64,000 nt of DNA from G965199725 sp965199725 (GTDB lineage Bacteria; Pseudomonadota; Gammaproteobacteria; Nitrosococcales; Methylophagaceae). The position numbers and the translations under genes are program-made. The stretch covers positions 744,001-808,000 of the forward strand of contig OZ241321.1 of NCBI GenBank assembly GCA_965199725.1. Reading direction: 5' to 3'. Positions 37,894 to 47,336 of this stretch are shown here, piece after piece. Each line of letters begins with the position of its first letter. Position 1 is the first letter of the stretch. The notes beneath the pieces were generated by a model. That model was not told the origin of the DNA and ran no database searches. It saw nothing but the letters and a program-made list of their open reading frames with translations.

Positions 37894-39168
37894 TCAAGCC
37901 AACTCTCTTGCCGCTGCCAGCAAAGCCAGCCTAGCAATCACACCGTAGACGTAAAAACGATTTGGCTCAGCATCAGGCAACTCTTGTCTGTCTGGAGTAA
38001 TACACGAGTAATCAAAGGCCAACGGTACAAAATGCATCCCCGGTGCATTTAAGTTTTCATCGATCCCTCTGCTGGTATGCACCCGATAAAAACCACCAAT
38101 AACAAAATGATCAATGGTATAAATAACCGGTTCAGCGACTTCCGCATGATTGCCCAGTGTCTCAAAGGTATAGACGCCCTCCTGTACCAGCACATTATCA
38201 ACTGTCATCCCCTCTTTTGCCGCTGCCATTTTGCTACGCTGTTTGCGGTTGAGACTGGTAATTTCATCAGCATTTTTTACTGTCATGACCCCCATACCAT
38301 AGGTGCCTGAATCTGCCTTGACAACAACAAATGGTACTTTGTCGACGTTATATGCATCATATTTTTGTTGGATAGCGTTCAGCAGACTGTCAATATTTTT
38401 CGCTAGGCAATCATTGCCTTTTCTGCTCATAAAATCAACCTCGCCACATTGCAACGACATTGGCGCAATCAGCCACGGATCAATATCAATCCGCTGGGAA
38501 AACTCACTCGCCACGGCATGATAATGGCTAAAATGATCTGATTTTTTGCGATCTGACCAACCAGCTATCAAAGGTGGTGTAACATGTTGCGCTAGATTTT
38601 CCAATATAGCTGGGCGACCGCCAGACAAATCATTGTTAAGCAAAATTAGAGAAGGAGAAAAGCCATCCACTGTAATAGTGTCACCAATACGAATGAGCGG
38701 CTCCAACATGCACACCCTTCCTGATGGCAGATCTGTTTGAACTGGCGCGGTTAAATCAGGCCGTAAACTGCCAAGCCTTACCTCTATACCTGCTTGCTCA
38801 AACATCTGCCGCAGCGCTTCTAGGCTCTCCAGATAAAACAGATTTCGGGTATGATTTTCAGCAATAATCAACACTTTAACTGTATAAGTGCCCCGCTTTT
38901 CCACAGCAGCTTGAATCGCTTGAACACACAGCGGCATAAAGTCAGAGTTGATATTATTAAACCCTGCCGGAAATAAATTGGTATCAACCGGCGCTAACTT
39001 AAAACCGGCATTACGCAAATCAACGGAAGCATAAAAAGGTGCTGGCGTTGCTAGCCATTGCGATCTGAGCCACGATTCTGCCTCTACCTGATGCTTCAGA
39101 ATATGTGACTCAAGTTGTAGCAATGGCTCCGCTAAAGACCTTGTTAAGTTGGGAACATCAGCGGTCAT
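37894..39168 (-). CDS. gshA: Glutamate-cysteine ligase (Acidithiobacillus-type)
   Basis: 424 residues. It is not the E. coli GshA type but the family first noted in Acidithiobacillus (TIGR02049-like). The segments VDLRNAGFKLAPVDTNLFPAG, KVLIIAENHTRNLFYLESLEA and VVVKADSGTYGMGVMTV, the last glycine-rich and ATP-binding, support this. It makes gamma-glutamylcysteine, the first step to glutathione. gshB does not follow. The gene is convergent with gatB and divergent from the TauE-like gene. Confidence 0.88.
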   Translation of the reverse strand: MTADVPNLTRSLAEPLLQLESHILKHQVEAESWLRSQWLATPAPFYASVDLRNAGFKLAPVDTNLFPAGFNNINSDFMPLCVQAIQAAVEKRGTYTVKVLIIAENHTRNLFYLESLEALRQMFEQAGIEVRLGSLRPDLTAPVQTDLPSGRVCMLEPLIRIGDTITVDGFSPSLILLNNDLSGGRPAILENLAQHVTPPLIAGWSDRKKSDHFSHYHAVASEFSQRIDIDPWLIAPMSLQCGEVDFMSRKGNDCLAKNIDSLLNAIQQKYDAYNVDKVPFVVVKADSGTYGMGVMTVKNADEITSLNRKQRSKMAAAKEGMTVDNVLVQEGVYTFETLGNHAEVAEPVIYTIDHFVIGGFYRVHTSRGIDENLNAPGMHFVPLAFDYSCITPDRQELPDAEPNRFYVYGVIARLALLAAARELA

Positions 39169-39383
39169 TTACATATGCCTTAAGTAGTTTGGAATAGTTT
39201 GTTGGTAATCGATAATACAGTCTCCACGTGGGATGAAAACCTTGATTAATGGTAACGTAAGAGACTTGATCTAATCAATAGCAACAAACATGAATTTTTC
39301 AGAATAAAGCGTACGCCTAACGAACCTGTTACTGGCATAATACTATATATTAACCGCCTGAGGCGACAACGCAAAGGTTTACT

Positions 39384-40079
39384 ATGGAAGCAATTGCAGG
39401 ATCATACATTACCGCATTTTTGCTGGGGCTTTTCAGCAGTGGTCACTGTGTGGCAATGTGTAGCTCGGTAATTGGTGCGCTAACATTCAGCTTGCCTGCC
39501 AAAGTAAGACAGAGACGATCTACTGTATCACTGTATGTACTTAACTATAATATAGGTCGCCTGTTAAGCTATGGGTTAGCAGGCGCTATCATTGGATTTT
39601 TGAGTGCACCATTATTGGCATTTAATGGTCATGCAGTATTAACATATTTATCAGCAATAGTCATGATAACGGCAGGTTGTTATCTTGGTGGATGGCTGCC
39701 TGGATTTGCCCGCATAGAACGTATTGGCGCACCTTTGTGGCAACAGTTACAACTGATAAGCAGGGGCTTGTTACCTGTTCGCACGCCAGTACGCGCATTT
39801 TATCTGGGTGCTATCTGGGGTTGGTTGCCGTGTGGCTTAGTTTACGCCGCCTTGGCAGTAGCAGCAACTATTGGCGATCCACTACGGGCAGGCCTCACCA
39901 TGCTTGCATTTGGCTCAGGCACACTGCCAGCGGTAATGAGTGCAGGCGTATTTGCCAGTCTCTTGTCATCAATGGTACAAAAAAAACAATGGCGTATGGT
40001 AGCTGGTTTATTAATCATTATGATGGCACTATTGAATGTATTTTTGCCAATGGAGCCTGTTCACCAGCATAATCACTAG
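39384..40079 (+). CDS. TauE/SafE-family (UreH-like) membrane protein
   Basis: 231 residues with six hydrophobic segments. The first helix carries GLFSSGHCVAMCSSVIGAL, the His/Cys motif of the UreH/SafE-like branch. A second half has WGWLPCGLVYAAL and FGSGTLPAV. Members of this branch usually sit beside cbb3 oxidase or copper-handling genes and are thought to move metal or reducing equivalents; neither is in this window. AAAGG lies before the ATG. Confidence 0.8.
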   Translation: MEAIAGSYITAFLLGLFSSGHCVAMCSSVIGALTFSLPAKVRQRRSTVSLYVLNYNIGRLLSYGLAGAIIGFLSAPLLAFNGHAVLTYLSAIVMITAGCYLGGWLPGFARIERIGAPLWQQLQLISRGLLPVRTPVRAFYLGAIWGWLPCGLVYAALAVAATIGDPLRAGLTMLAFGSGTLPAVMSAGVFASLLSSMVQKKQWRMVAGLLIIMMALLNVFLPMEPVHQHNH

Positions 40080-40177
40080 ATGGTGTCATAGGTGTACGGT
40101 ATAAATTTAAGATATAACATGAAAAACCAGTCATACATATTGGCGCGTAGGAAAATGGTGGTGATCTTGGAAAGCTT

Positions 40178-41029
40178 ATGAAACAATATTTGCAGTTGTG
40201 TCAACGACTTATCAACCATGGCAAGTGGGTAGATAACAAACGCACGAACAAACGCTGTCTGACCCTTATTAATGTTGATTTTACCTATGATGTTGCCAAC
40301 AATAAGTTTCCACTAATTACCACGCGTAAAAGCTATTGGAAACCAGCGGTAGCAGAAATATTAGGTTATATACGTGGCTATGATAGTGCTGCAGATTTTC
40401 GTGCATTAGGTACAAAAACATGGGACGCAAATGCCAATGAAAACAAGGCTTGGTTGCACAATCCTCACCGCAAGGGTAAAGATGATTTAGGCAGAGTATA
40501 TGGCGTTCAAGGCCGGTGCTGGCAAAAACCAGATGGCAGTCACGTCGATCAATTACGCAAACTGGTGAATAACCTGACAAATGGTATTGATGACCGTGGC
40601 GAAATCATCACTTTTTATAATCCAGGAGAAATCGACAGAGGTTGTCTTAGACCATGTATGCATACCCATACATTTTCGTTACTACAGGACACGCTATATT
40701 TAACCTCCTACCAGCGATCCTGCGATGTGCCGCTGGGGCTTAATTTTAATCAGTTACAAGTGTTTTTCCTGTTGCAGATTATTGCACAGATTACTGACAA
40801 TAAAGCAGGTGAAGCGTACCACAAGATAGTCAACTCTCATATCTACGAAGACCAGTTAACATTAATGCGTGATGTACAACTTAAACGCACACCTTTTGAT
40901 CCGCCAAAATTGCATATCAATCCAGACATAAAAACATTGGACGATCTGGAAACATGGGTAACATTAGATGATTTTACTGTCACAGATTACCGCCATCACG
41001 AAGCAATTCATTATCCTTTCTCTGTGTAA
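40178..41029 (+). CDS. thyA: Thymidylate synthase (divergent ThyA type)
   Basis: 283 residues. It methylates dUMP using methylene-tetrahydrofolate. The catalytic Cys is in RGCLRPCMHTHTF; most ThyA proteins have PPCH or APCH, so the His after Cys is replaced by Met here. YQRSCDVPLGLNFNQLQ, HIYEDQL and a C-terminal HEAIHYPFSV match ThyA. Relative to E. coli ThyA it is slightly longer and divergent in the first 150 residues, so it may be a distinct subfamily. GGAAAG lies before the ATG. Confidence 0.88.
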   Translation: MKQYLQLCQRLINHGKWVDNKRTNKRCLTLINVDFTYDVANNKFPLITTRKSYWKPAVAEILGYIRGYDSAADFRALGTKTWDANANENKAWLHNPHRKGKDDLGRVYGVQGRCWQKPDGSHVDQLRKLVNNLTNGIDDRGEIITFYNPGEIDRGCLRPCMHTHTFSLLQDTLYLTSYQRSCDVPLGLNFNQLQVFFLLQIIAQITDNKAGEAYHKIVNSHIYEDQLTLMRDVQLKRTPFDPPKLHINPDIKTLDDLETWVTLDDFTVTDYRHHEAIHYPFSV

Positions 41030-41139
41030 TATAAGGCCCAGTATACTTTGACTGTTAAGGCCCAAAAAAGCATTAGATAAAACACCCAAAGTAAACCCGC
41101 TATAATAATAGCCCAACCCTTAATATTGAAAGACGGGAA

Positions 41140-41367
41140 ATGATAAACCCTATGAGGTACAGCGGTGTAAGGATTATCAACCATGAAAGAAAAGGGATTG
41201 TGGACATCATATTCTTCGCTTTCTCACTAAAATGCTTTTCTGTATTAGTGGCGGTTGTGTTTATGGCACCAACCTTTTTAAATCTTTCAAGATGTATAGA
41301 ATCGATTATTCTGTCAGTAAGTTGGTATCTAACAAGACAGAAATCGCTTCATGATATGAAACGATGA
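41140..41367 (+). CDS. Doubtful small membrane protein
   Basis: 75 residues with one long hydrophobic stretch (IIFFAFSLKCFSVLVAVVF). An ATG follows GACGGGAA, and TATAAT occurs about 40 bases upstream. The end overlaps a minus-strand remnant, and I recognise no family. It may be a chance open frame in a decaying region. Confidence 0.25.
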   Translation: MINPMRYSGVRIINHERKGIVDIIFFAFSLKCFSVLVAVVFMAPTFLNLSRCIESIILSVSWYLTRQKSLHDMKR

Positions 41368-41718
41368 TAGTGAAAGATTTTTCGCCAGCCGGCACACTCA
41401 CTATCCTGTACTCGGAATTGATCACCGCCTTTATTAGGTGCCTGACTATATTTGGTCAGAAATACAGGTCTGCCGTTAAGAGCAGTTTTCCTTGTCCCAT
41501 CCCATGAAACAAGCTTCGCATTGAGGACTTTTATGGCTATAGCCACCGTCCACTTGAAGTACAGCATCTAGATCTTTTACGTAACTGGCAGCTGTCCCGC
41601 TTGGCAGCAAATCAGACCACGGTGAATGATCATACTTAACATTTAAGCGTGCCCAACATGCTAGCTTTATCATCGTAATAGACAGCAAATAATTGAAACC
41701 CAGATATCTCTTATTCAA
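41349..41718 (-). pseudogene. Probable gene remnant, family not recognised
   Basis: From right to left, one frame gives NVKYDHSPWSDLLPSGTAA and VKDLDAVLQVDGGYSHKS, then a shifted frame continues KVLNAKLVSWDGTRKTALNG and KYSQAPNKGGDQFRVQD. A third frame then gives SVPAGEKSFTIIVSYHEA. The composition is protein-like and the frames join end to end, which suggests a gene broken by frameshifts. Confidence 0.4.
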
Positions 41719-42163
41719 TTCCGCGTAAATCGAGAACAGGTTCAGCGGCAGCAGCTATTGTAATGCGTTGATTGTCCGATAAAAAACCCCCAATTTTTGG
41801 GCATCTCAATAGAAATAACTTGAGGAATGCTGACCTTTACAAAATTACTGGCAGCAAATACTGTCGTATAATTTGTAAACAAGACCAAAGCGATTGTGGT
41901 AATTATTCATTGTTTGATTGTCTGTAGCATTGAGGGACCTTTTGTCTTTATATTTTTAACGCTTGTTGCAGGCTTAAGAAGCCAAGATTAAATACTACCA
42001 CGAATGATATACGCTGTAAACTTGTAGTTACGATTGTTCCAACTCCGTTAAAGGGCTATACAAGTATTAATTTCATTATTCTTAACGAAAAAGCACCATT
42101 TATTTTTGAATTAATCGCTGAAAATATAGTATGCTACAAGCCCTTATTTATGTTTGAGACTGC

Positions 42164-43504
42164 ATGGCTGGTAAACTTTTTATAAAAACCTTTGGCTGTC
42201 AAATGAATGAATATGACTCGTCAAGAATGGCAGATTTACTGGCTGCATCACATCAACTGGAAGTAACCGATACTGCAGAAGATGCCGACGTGCTGCTCAT
42301 CAATACATGTTCAATTCGGGAAAAAGCACAAGAAAAAGTCTTTCATCAGCTAGGGCGCTGGCAAAAATGGAAAGATGATAATCCACGCTTAATTATCGGG
42401 GTGGGTGGCTGTGTCGCCAGCCAAGAAGGGGACACAATTCGCCATCGTGCCCCTTGTGTTGATCTGATTTTCGGTCCACAGACAGTACATCGACTACCAA
42501 TCATGCTGGAAGAAGTCAAAAAAAAGCACAAACCACGTGTTGATATATCATTTCCCGCAATTGAAAAGTTTGATAATCTGCCCAGACCAAGAGCAGAAGG
42601 GCCTACTGCCTTTGTATCTATCATGGAAGGATGCAGCAAATACTGTACATTTTGTGTGGTACCTTATACACGGGGCGAAGAAGTCAGCCGACCAGTTGAT
42701 AGTGTGTTGCTAGAAATCCAATCTTTGGCAAAACAGGGTGTACGCGAAGTTAATCTGCTAGGACAAAATGTAAATGCCTATCAGGGCAAGTTGCACGATG
42801 ATGAACCAGTTGATTTAGCTTTGTTGATTTATTATGTTGCCGCTATTGAAGGCATTGACCGCATTCGCTTCACTACCTCGCATCCAGTAGCATTTTCTGA
42901 TAATTTGATTGAAAGCTTTGCTGATGTACCAGAACTGGTCAACCATATCCATCTGCCGGTACAGTCTGGTTCTGACCGAATACTGGCGTTAATGAAACGT
43001 GGCCATACAGCGTTGGAATATAAAGCCAAAATTCGCCATCTGCGCAAAGTGCGGCCTGATATCAGTATATCTAGCGATTTTATTATTGGCTTTCCCAATG
43101 AAACAGATGCTGATTTCGGCGCCACAATAAAACTTATCAATGATGTTGGCTTTGATCACTCATTTAGTTTTATCTACAGCGCAAGGCCGGGAACCCCGGC
43201 TGCTGCATTAAATGACAGCATAACCGACATTGTCAAAAAACAGCGGTTAAGCGAACTGCAAAATTGCCTGAATATGTTAGCAAAAAGTTACAGTCAAGCC
43301 ATGATCGGAACAACACAGCGTATTCTGGTAGACAGTATCAACCAACGTGCGGCCGGTGAAGTGAAAGGACGAACAGACAACAATCGCTCAGTGGTGTTTA
43401 CTGGCAAGCAATCACTTATGGGTAAGTTTGCCGATGTGATAATTACAGAGAGCTACAATCATTCTCTGCGTGGTGAACTGCTTGCCAACGGTGCTGTTTT
43501 ATAA
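42164..43504 (+). CDS. miaB: tRNA-2-methylthio-N6-dimethylallyladenosine synthase
   Basis: 446 residues. The UPF0004 N-terminal domain has three cluster Cys (FGCQMNEYDSS, INTCSIREKA, GGCVASQEG). The radical-SAM domain has EGCSKYCTFCVVPYTRGEE. A C-terminal TRAM domain (about 375-440) binds tRNA. It adds a methylthio group at A37. It heads the miaB-phoH-ybeY-corC-lnt-trkH run, all on the plus strand with tiny gaps. Confidence 0.96.
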   Translation: MAGKLFIKTFGCQMNEYDSSRMADLLAASHQLEVTDTAEDADVLLINTCSIREKAQEKVFHQLGRWQKWKDDNPRLIIGVGGCVASQEGDTIRHRAPCVDLIFGPQTVHRLPIMLEEVKKKHKPRVDISFPAIEKFDNLPRPRAEGPTAFVSIMEGCSKYCTFCVVPYTRGEEVSRPVDSVLLEIQSLAKQGVREVNLLGQNVNAYQGKLHDDEPVDLALLIYYVAAIEGIDRIRFTTSHPVAFSDNLIESFADVPELVNHIHLPVQSGSDRILALMKRGHTALEYKAKIRHLRKVRPDISISSDFIIGFPNETDADFGATIKLINDVGFDHSFSFIYSARPGTPAAALNDSITDIVKKQRLSELQNCLNMLAKSYSQAMIGTTQRILVDSINQRAAGEVKGRTDNNRSVVFTGKQSLMGKFADVIITESYNHSLRGELLANGAVL

Positions 43505-43523
43505 GTATTTAAGGCCATTGTCA

Positions 43524-44495
43524 GTGAATAAACTTGCTTCTGCCCTAGATAATATCAGCTTTGAATTAAGTCCTGCTGACAGTAACCGGCTAGCCAATCT
43601 TTGTGGTCATTTTGATGAACATTTAAAGATGATGGAACGGGGATTTGGTGTTGAAATCAATAATCGTGGCAGCAAATTCCAGATTATTGGTAAACCTGAC
43701 TTGTTAGCCAATGTACAGCAGATAGTCTGCAATCTTTATGCTGAAACGGCACAAGCAATACTGATGCCAGAACAAATTCATTTAGCCATCAGACAAGCGG
43801 ATGGCGATGATCCCTCAGCAAAAAATGCGCCAGAAGAAATCGTTATTAAAACAAAACGCGGCTTAGTGAAGGCGCGCAGCCATAACCAGCAAGATTATCT
43901 GCACAGGATAATGACTCATGATATTAATTTCGGCATTGGTCCAGCAGGGACTGGTAAAACATATCTGGCAGTAGCATGTGCAGTTGAAGCACTGCAAAGA
44001 GGGTTTGTCAGGCGGATCATATTGGTGCGACCAGCGGTTGAAGCAGGAGAGAAACTCGGTTTTCTGCCTGGTGATTTAACTCAAAAAATAGATCCTTATC
44101 TGCGACCATTATATGATGCTTTGTATGAAATGCTTGGATATGAACAAGTCGCCAAACTGGTTGATCACAATGTCATTGAGGTCGCGCCCCTTGCCTATAT
44201 GCGAGGTCGGACACTGAACGAATCATTCATCATTCTGGACGAAGCGCAAAACTCTACCGTAGAACAAATGAAGATGTTATTAACCAGACTAGGGTATAAT
44301 TCAACAGCAGTGATCACCGGAGATATTACCCAGATTGATTTACCCAATGGACAAAAATCGGGCCTGCGTGATGCTATTCATGTACTCAAAGAGTTGGAAG
44401 ATATTGGGTTTACCTTTTTCAAAGCAAATGATGTGGTACGTCACGCCTTAGTGCAAGATGTGATTATGGCTTACGAAAAAGCAAACCGTTTTTAG
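43524..44495 (+). CDS. ybeZ: PhoH-family ATPase (YbeZ)
   Basis: 323 residues from GTG at 43524, preferred because AAGG lies nine bases upstream and a start further left would lie inside miaB; a TTG at 43518 is also possible. An N-terminal KH-like part precedes the P-loop domain with FGIGPAGTGKTYLAVA, then VRPAVEAGEKLGFLPGD and Walker B FIILDEAQN. It is thought to act with YbeY in rRNA and RNA quality control. It is three bases from ybeY. Confidence 0.92.
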   Translation: MNKLASALDNISFELSPADSNRLANLCGHFDEHLKMMERGFGVEINNRGSKFQIIGKPDLLANVQQIVCNLYAETAQAILMPEQIHLAIRQADGDDPSAKNAPEEIVIKTKRGLVKARSHNQQDYLHRIMTHDINFGIGPAGTGKTYLAVACAVEALQRGFVRRIILVRPAVEAGEKLGFLPGDLTQKIDPYLRPLYDALYEMLGYEQVAKLVDHNVIEVAPLAYMRGRTLNESFIILDEAQNSTVEQMKMLLTRLGYNSTAVITGDITQIDLPNGQKSGLRDAIHVLKELEDIGFTFFKANDVVRHALVQDVIMAYEKANRF

Positions 44496-44498
44496 TCC

Positions 44499-44957
44499 AT
44501 GACTGTCGTTATTGATGTCTATAACGCATGTGAATGTGAGGCTCCTGAAAAGGCGCAATTTCAGTGTTGGGTTGAAGCAGCACTGCAAAAAACCATTGAT
44601 GACCACGTTGAGATTGGTATTCGCCTAGTTGAAAGCGCAGAAAGCGCTGAATTAAATGACGCTTATCGTGACAAGCCTTTCCCCACTAATGTACTATCAT
44701 TTCCCTGCGAATCATTAATAAACATTGAACCACGGTTACTAGGCGATTTGGTTATTTGTGCACCTTTGATAGTTCAGGAGGCTCAGGCACAAAATAAAGC
44801 CGTCCAACACCACTGGGCACACCTTGTTATCCATGGCTGTTTACATTTGCTGGGATATGATCATAGTCAAGATGATGACGCAGATGTGATGGAATCTTTG
44901 GAGATCAATATATTGCATGAGCTTGATATTGCTAACCCTTATCAGCAATATGAGTAA
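44499..44957 (+). CDS. ybeY: Endoribonuclease YbeY
   Basis: 152 residues. The zinc motif HGCLHLLGYDH is intact near residue 115, and LNDAYRDKPFPTNVLSFP and LGDLVICAP are typical. It processes the 3' end of 16S rRNA and serves ribosome quality control. It lies between phoH and corC with gaps of three bases on both sides, as in most gammaproteobacteria. Confidence 0.95.
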   Translation: MTVVIDVYNACECEAPEKAQFQCWVEAALQKTIDDHVEIGIRLVESAESAELNDAYRDKPFPTNVLSFPCESLINIEPRLLGDLVICAPLIVQEAQAQNKAVQHHWAHLVIHGCLHLLGYDHSQDDDADVMESLEINILHELDIANPYQQYE

Positions 44958-44960
44958 CGC

Positions 44961-45821
44961 ATGGCTGAAGGAAGATCGACAGACACGCAAAAAATTTTGA
45001 GTTGGGTTCAACATCTACGCAAGGTTTTTTTTGATCCAAAAGACCGGAAACAACTGATTGAATTAATTCGCAATGCATCAGAACGGCAAATTGTAGATGC
45101 AGATGCCTTGTCAATGATAGAAGGAGTGTTAAATGTATCACAAATGCAGGCACGCGATGTAATGATTCCACGTTCTCAGGTCGTTATGGTACCACTTAAT
45201 GCGCCTACTGATGACATATTAAAACTGGTGGTCGAAAAAGCCCATTCACGATTCCCAGTAATTAATGATGACCGTGACGATGTAATTGGTATCGTGCTTG
45301 CCAAGGATTTGCTGGCAGCAGCTGTTTCCGCAAGGCAATTTACCTTTAGTTTAAGGGATCTGATACGGCCGGCTATTTTCATTCCAGAGAGCAGACGACT
45401 AAATGTACTACTGAAAAGGTTTCGTACTGACCGCAATCATATGGCCATCGTCGCTGATGAATATGGTGGCGTAGCTGGTATAGTCACCATTGAAAATGTG
45501 CTTGAACAGATTGTAGGCGAAATTGAAGATGAGCATGATGATATTGACGATGAAGCGTCCATTTTACGACTTGATAAAACTACTTACAGGATAAAAGCAT
45601 TAACGACGATTAAAGATTTTAACGAGCACTTTGATGTTCACTGGGATGATGATGACTTTGATACGATTGGTGGTTTTGTCATGAACAAATTCGGCTACCT
45701 GCCTGGAGCTGATGAAAAAATCATGATTGGTAGATTCCAATTTACCGTCATCAGTGCAGATAGACGCCGCATCCGCCTGCTTGAAATGCTTATTTTAGCT
45801 GACACCGAACCACAAGCCTGA
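44961..45821 (+). CDS. corC: CorC-type CBS-domain protein
   Basis: 286 residues, cytoplasmic, without the DUF21 membrane part found in longer relatives. Two CBS domains (about 65-190; VMIPRSQVVMVPLNAPTDDIL near the first, VADEYGGVAGIVTIENVLEQI near the second) are followed by an acidic linker and a C-terminal CorC_HlyC domain (TIGGFVMNKFGYLPG). It is linked to magnesium/cobalt efflux. It is nine bases from lnt. Confidence 0.94.
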   Translation: MAEGRSTDTQKILSWVQHLRKVFFDPKDRKQLIELIRNASERQIVDADALSMIEGVLNVSQMQARDVMIPRSQVVMVPLNAPTDDILKLVVEKAHSRFPVINDDRDDVIGIVLAKDLLAAAVSARQFTFSLRDLIRPAIFIPESRRLNVLLKRFRTDRNHMAIVADEYGGVAGIVTIENVLEQIVGEIEDEHDDIDDEASILRLDKTTYRIKALTTIKDFNEHFDVHWDDDDFDTIGGFVMNKFGYLPGADEKIMIGRFQFTVISADRRRIRLLEMLILADTEPQA

Positions 45822-45830
45822 TCCTGAATA

Positions 45831-47336
45831 ATGCGTAATAAATACCAAATTGCTTGGCTAGACAGTTTGGTCGCCTTAGTTGCTGGCATGTTATTACCAC
45901 TGGCATTTGCACCGTTTCATGTTTATCCTGTCGCTGTCGTCAGTCTCACGCTGTTATTTTTTTGCTGGCATCACTCCAGCACTCGGCAGGCTGCATGGCG
46001 CGGTTTTTTATTTGGTGTTGGTTTTTTTGGTGTCGGTCTGTCATGGATTTATATTGCTATTCATGACTTTGGCAATACTAATATGCTGATAGCAATAACG
46101 CTCACGGCACTATTTGTTAGTTTCTTTGCTCTCTATACTGCCGCTATTGGTTGGGCAGTACGCGCTGTCACTGGGGAAAAATTGACAACCGTTGATTATG
46201 TGCTGTTATTGCCAATAGCATGGCTGGGAATTGAATGGTTAAGAGGATGGCTGTTAACTGGCTTTCCTTGGCTTGAAGTAGGTAGCGGGCAAATTGATGG
46301 TCCATTAAGTGGTTATATCCCCGTTATCGGTACACTGGGTGTATCCATGTTAGTGGCACTTTCTGCCGGATTGTTAGTCGCCAGTTGGCAGCGAAACAGA
46401 CAATGGTTGATCAGCATAATTCTTGTAATCTGGCTAATTGGCTATGCGCTTAAATCTGCAAACTGGACTACACCAATAGATGATGATATTAGAGTAAGTT
46501 TAATTCAAGGCAATGTGCCACAACAAATAAAGTGGGATCGTGATCAACTACACAAAACAATGGCATTATATCAACTAGCAACCGAAAAGCATTGGGACAG
46601 CGATCTGATTATCTGGCCAGAGAGCGCGATCACGCTATTTTATCATCAGGCCAAAGCATTGTATCTTGATCCTCTGGCTAAACTGGCAAGAAAAAACAAA
46701 ACAGATATTTTGCTAGGCATACCAATGATGGATTTGTCATCAAACAACTATTTTAACAGTATGGTTAGTATAGGATCAGCGCCAGGTTTTTATCACAAAT
46801 ACCATTTAGTGCCCTTTGGTGAATACCTACCCATGCAATGGTTACGGGGGCTAACAGCCTTTCTTGATTTACCCATGTCATCATTTCAACACGGGCCAAA
46901 AGACCAATCACTGTTATCGCTTGTCGGGCAACAAATGGCAGTTTATATTTGCTATGAAGATATTTTTTCCACGGAAATACGCCGCTTTTTACCGCAGGCA
47001 ACAGTATTAATAAACGCAACAAACAATGCCTGGTATGGTGATTCATTTGCGCCCCACCAGCATCTGCAAATTGCACGAAACAGAGCATTAGAAATGGGCA
47101 GACCGGTATTACGCGCCACTACCAATGGCATTTCTGCTTTGATTAGCCACCAGGGAGATTTGCAGGCAGTAACAAACCAGTTTGAATATACCGTTTTAAG
47201 TGGAAATATCCAACCCAGACAAGGGCAAACACCTTATGTCTGGTGGGGTCGGCGACCATTGACAATCTTGTCACTATTCATGTTGCTGATTTGGGCGTAT
47301 TATCGCCGGAATCAAACAATAAAACAGGCAAATTAA
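45831..47336 (+). CDS. lnt: Apolipoprotein N-acyltransferase
   Basis: 501 residues. Six to eight N-terminal helices (1-210) are followed by a nitrilase-like periplasmic domain. The catalytic triad is visible: Glu in IIWPESAITLF, Lys in FYHKYHLVPFGEYLP and Cys in MAVYICYEDIFS. It adds the third acyl chain to lipoproteins. Its stop codon shares a base with the trkH start (TAATG). Confidence 0.96.
   Translation: MRNKYQIAWLDSLVALVAGMLLPLAFAPFHVYPVAVVSLTLLFFCWHHSSTRQAAWRGFLFGVGFFGVGLSWIYIAIHDFGNTNMLIAITLTALFVSFFALYTAAIGWAVRAVTGEKLTTVDYVLLLPIAWLGIEWLRGWLLTGFPWLEVGSGQIDGPLSGYIPVIGTLGVSMLVALSAGLLVASWQRNRQWLISIILVIWLIGYALKSANWTTPIDDDIRVSLIQGNVPQQIKWDRDQLHKTMALYQLATEKHWDSDLIIWPESAITLFYHQAKALYLDPLAKLARKNKTDILLGIPMMDLSSNNYFNSMVSIGSAPGFYHKYHLVPFGEYLPMQWLRGLTAFLDLPMSSFQHGPKDQSLLSLVGQQMAVYICYEDIFSTEIRRFLPQATVLINATNNAWYGDSFAPHQHLQIARNRALEMGRPVLRATTNGISALISHQGDLQAVTNQFEYTVLSGNIQPRQGQTPYVWWGRRPLTILSLFMLLIWAYYRRNQTIKQAN

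Larger units (their letters stand above)
41030..42163. other. Low-coding region between thyA and miaB
   Basis: About 1.1 kb with no recognisable intact gene. It contains a doubtful short plus-strand frame (41140-41367) and a probable minus-strand remnant (41349-41718). The part from about 41760 to 42163 shows neither; it must hold the miaB promoter near its right end. Confidence 0.5.

Noticed and set aside
43470..43523. Longer N-terminus for PhoH overlapping miaB
   Set aside because: The extra residues are not PhoH-like and the GTG at 43524 has a ribosome site.
47243..47335. Longer N-terminus for TrkH starting inside lnt
   Set aside because: TrkH homology begins at the ATG at 47336, which also forms the TAATG coupling with lnt.
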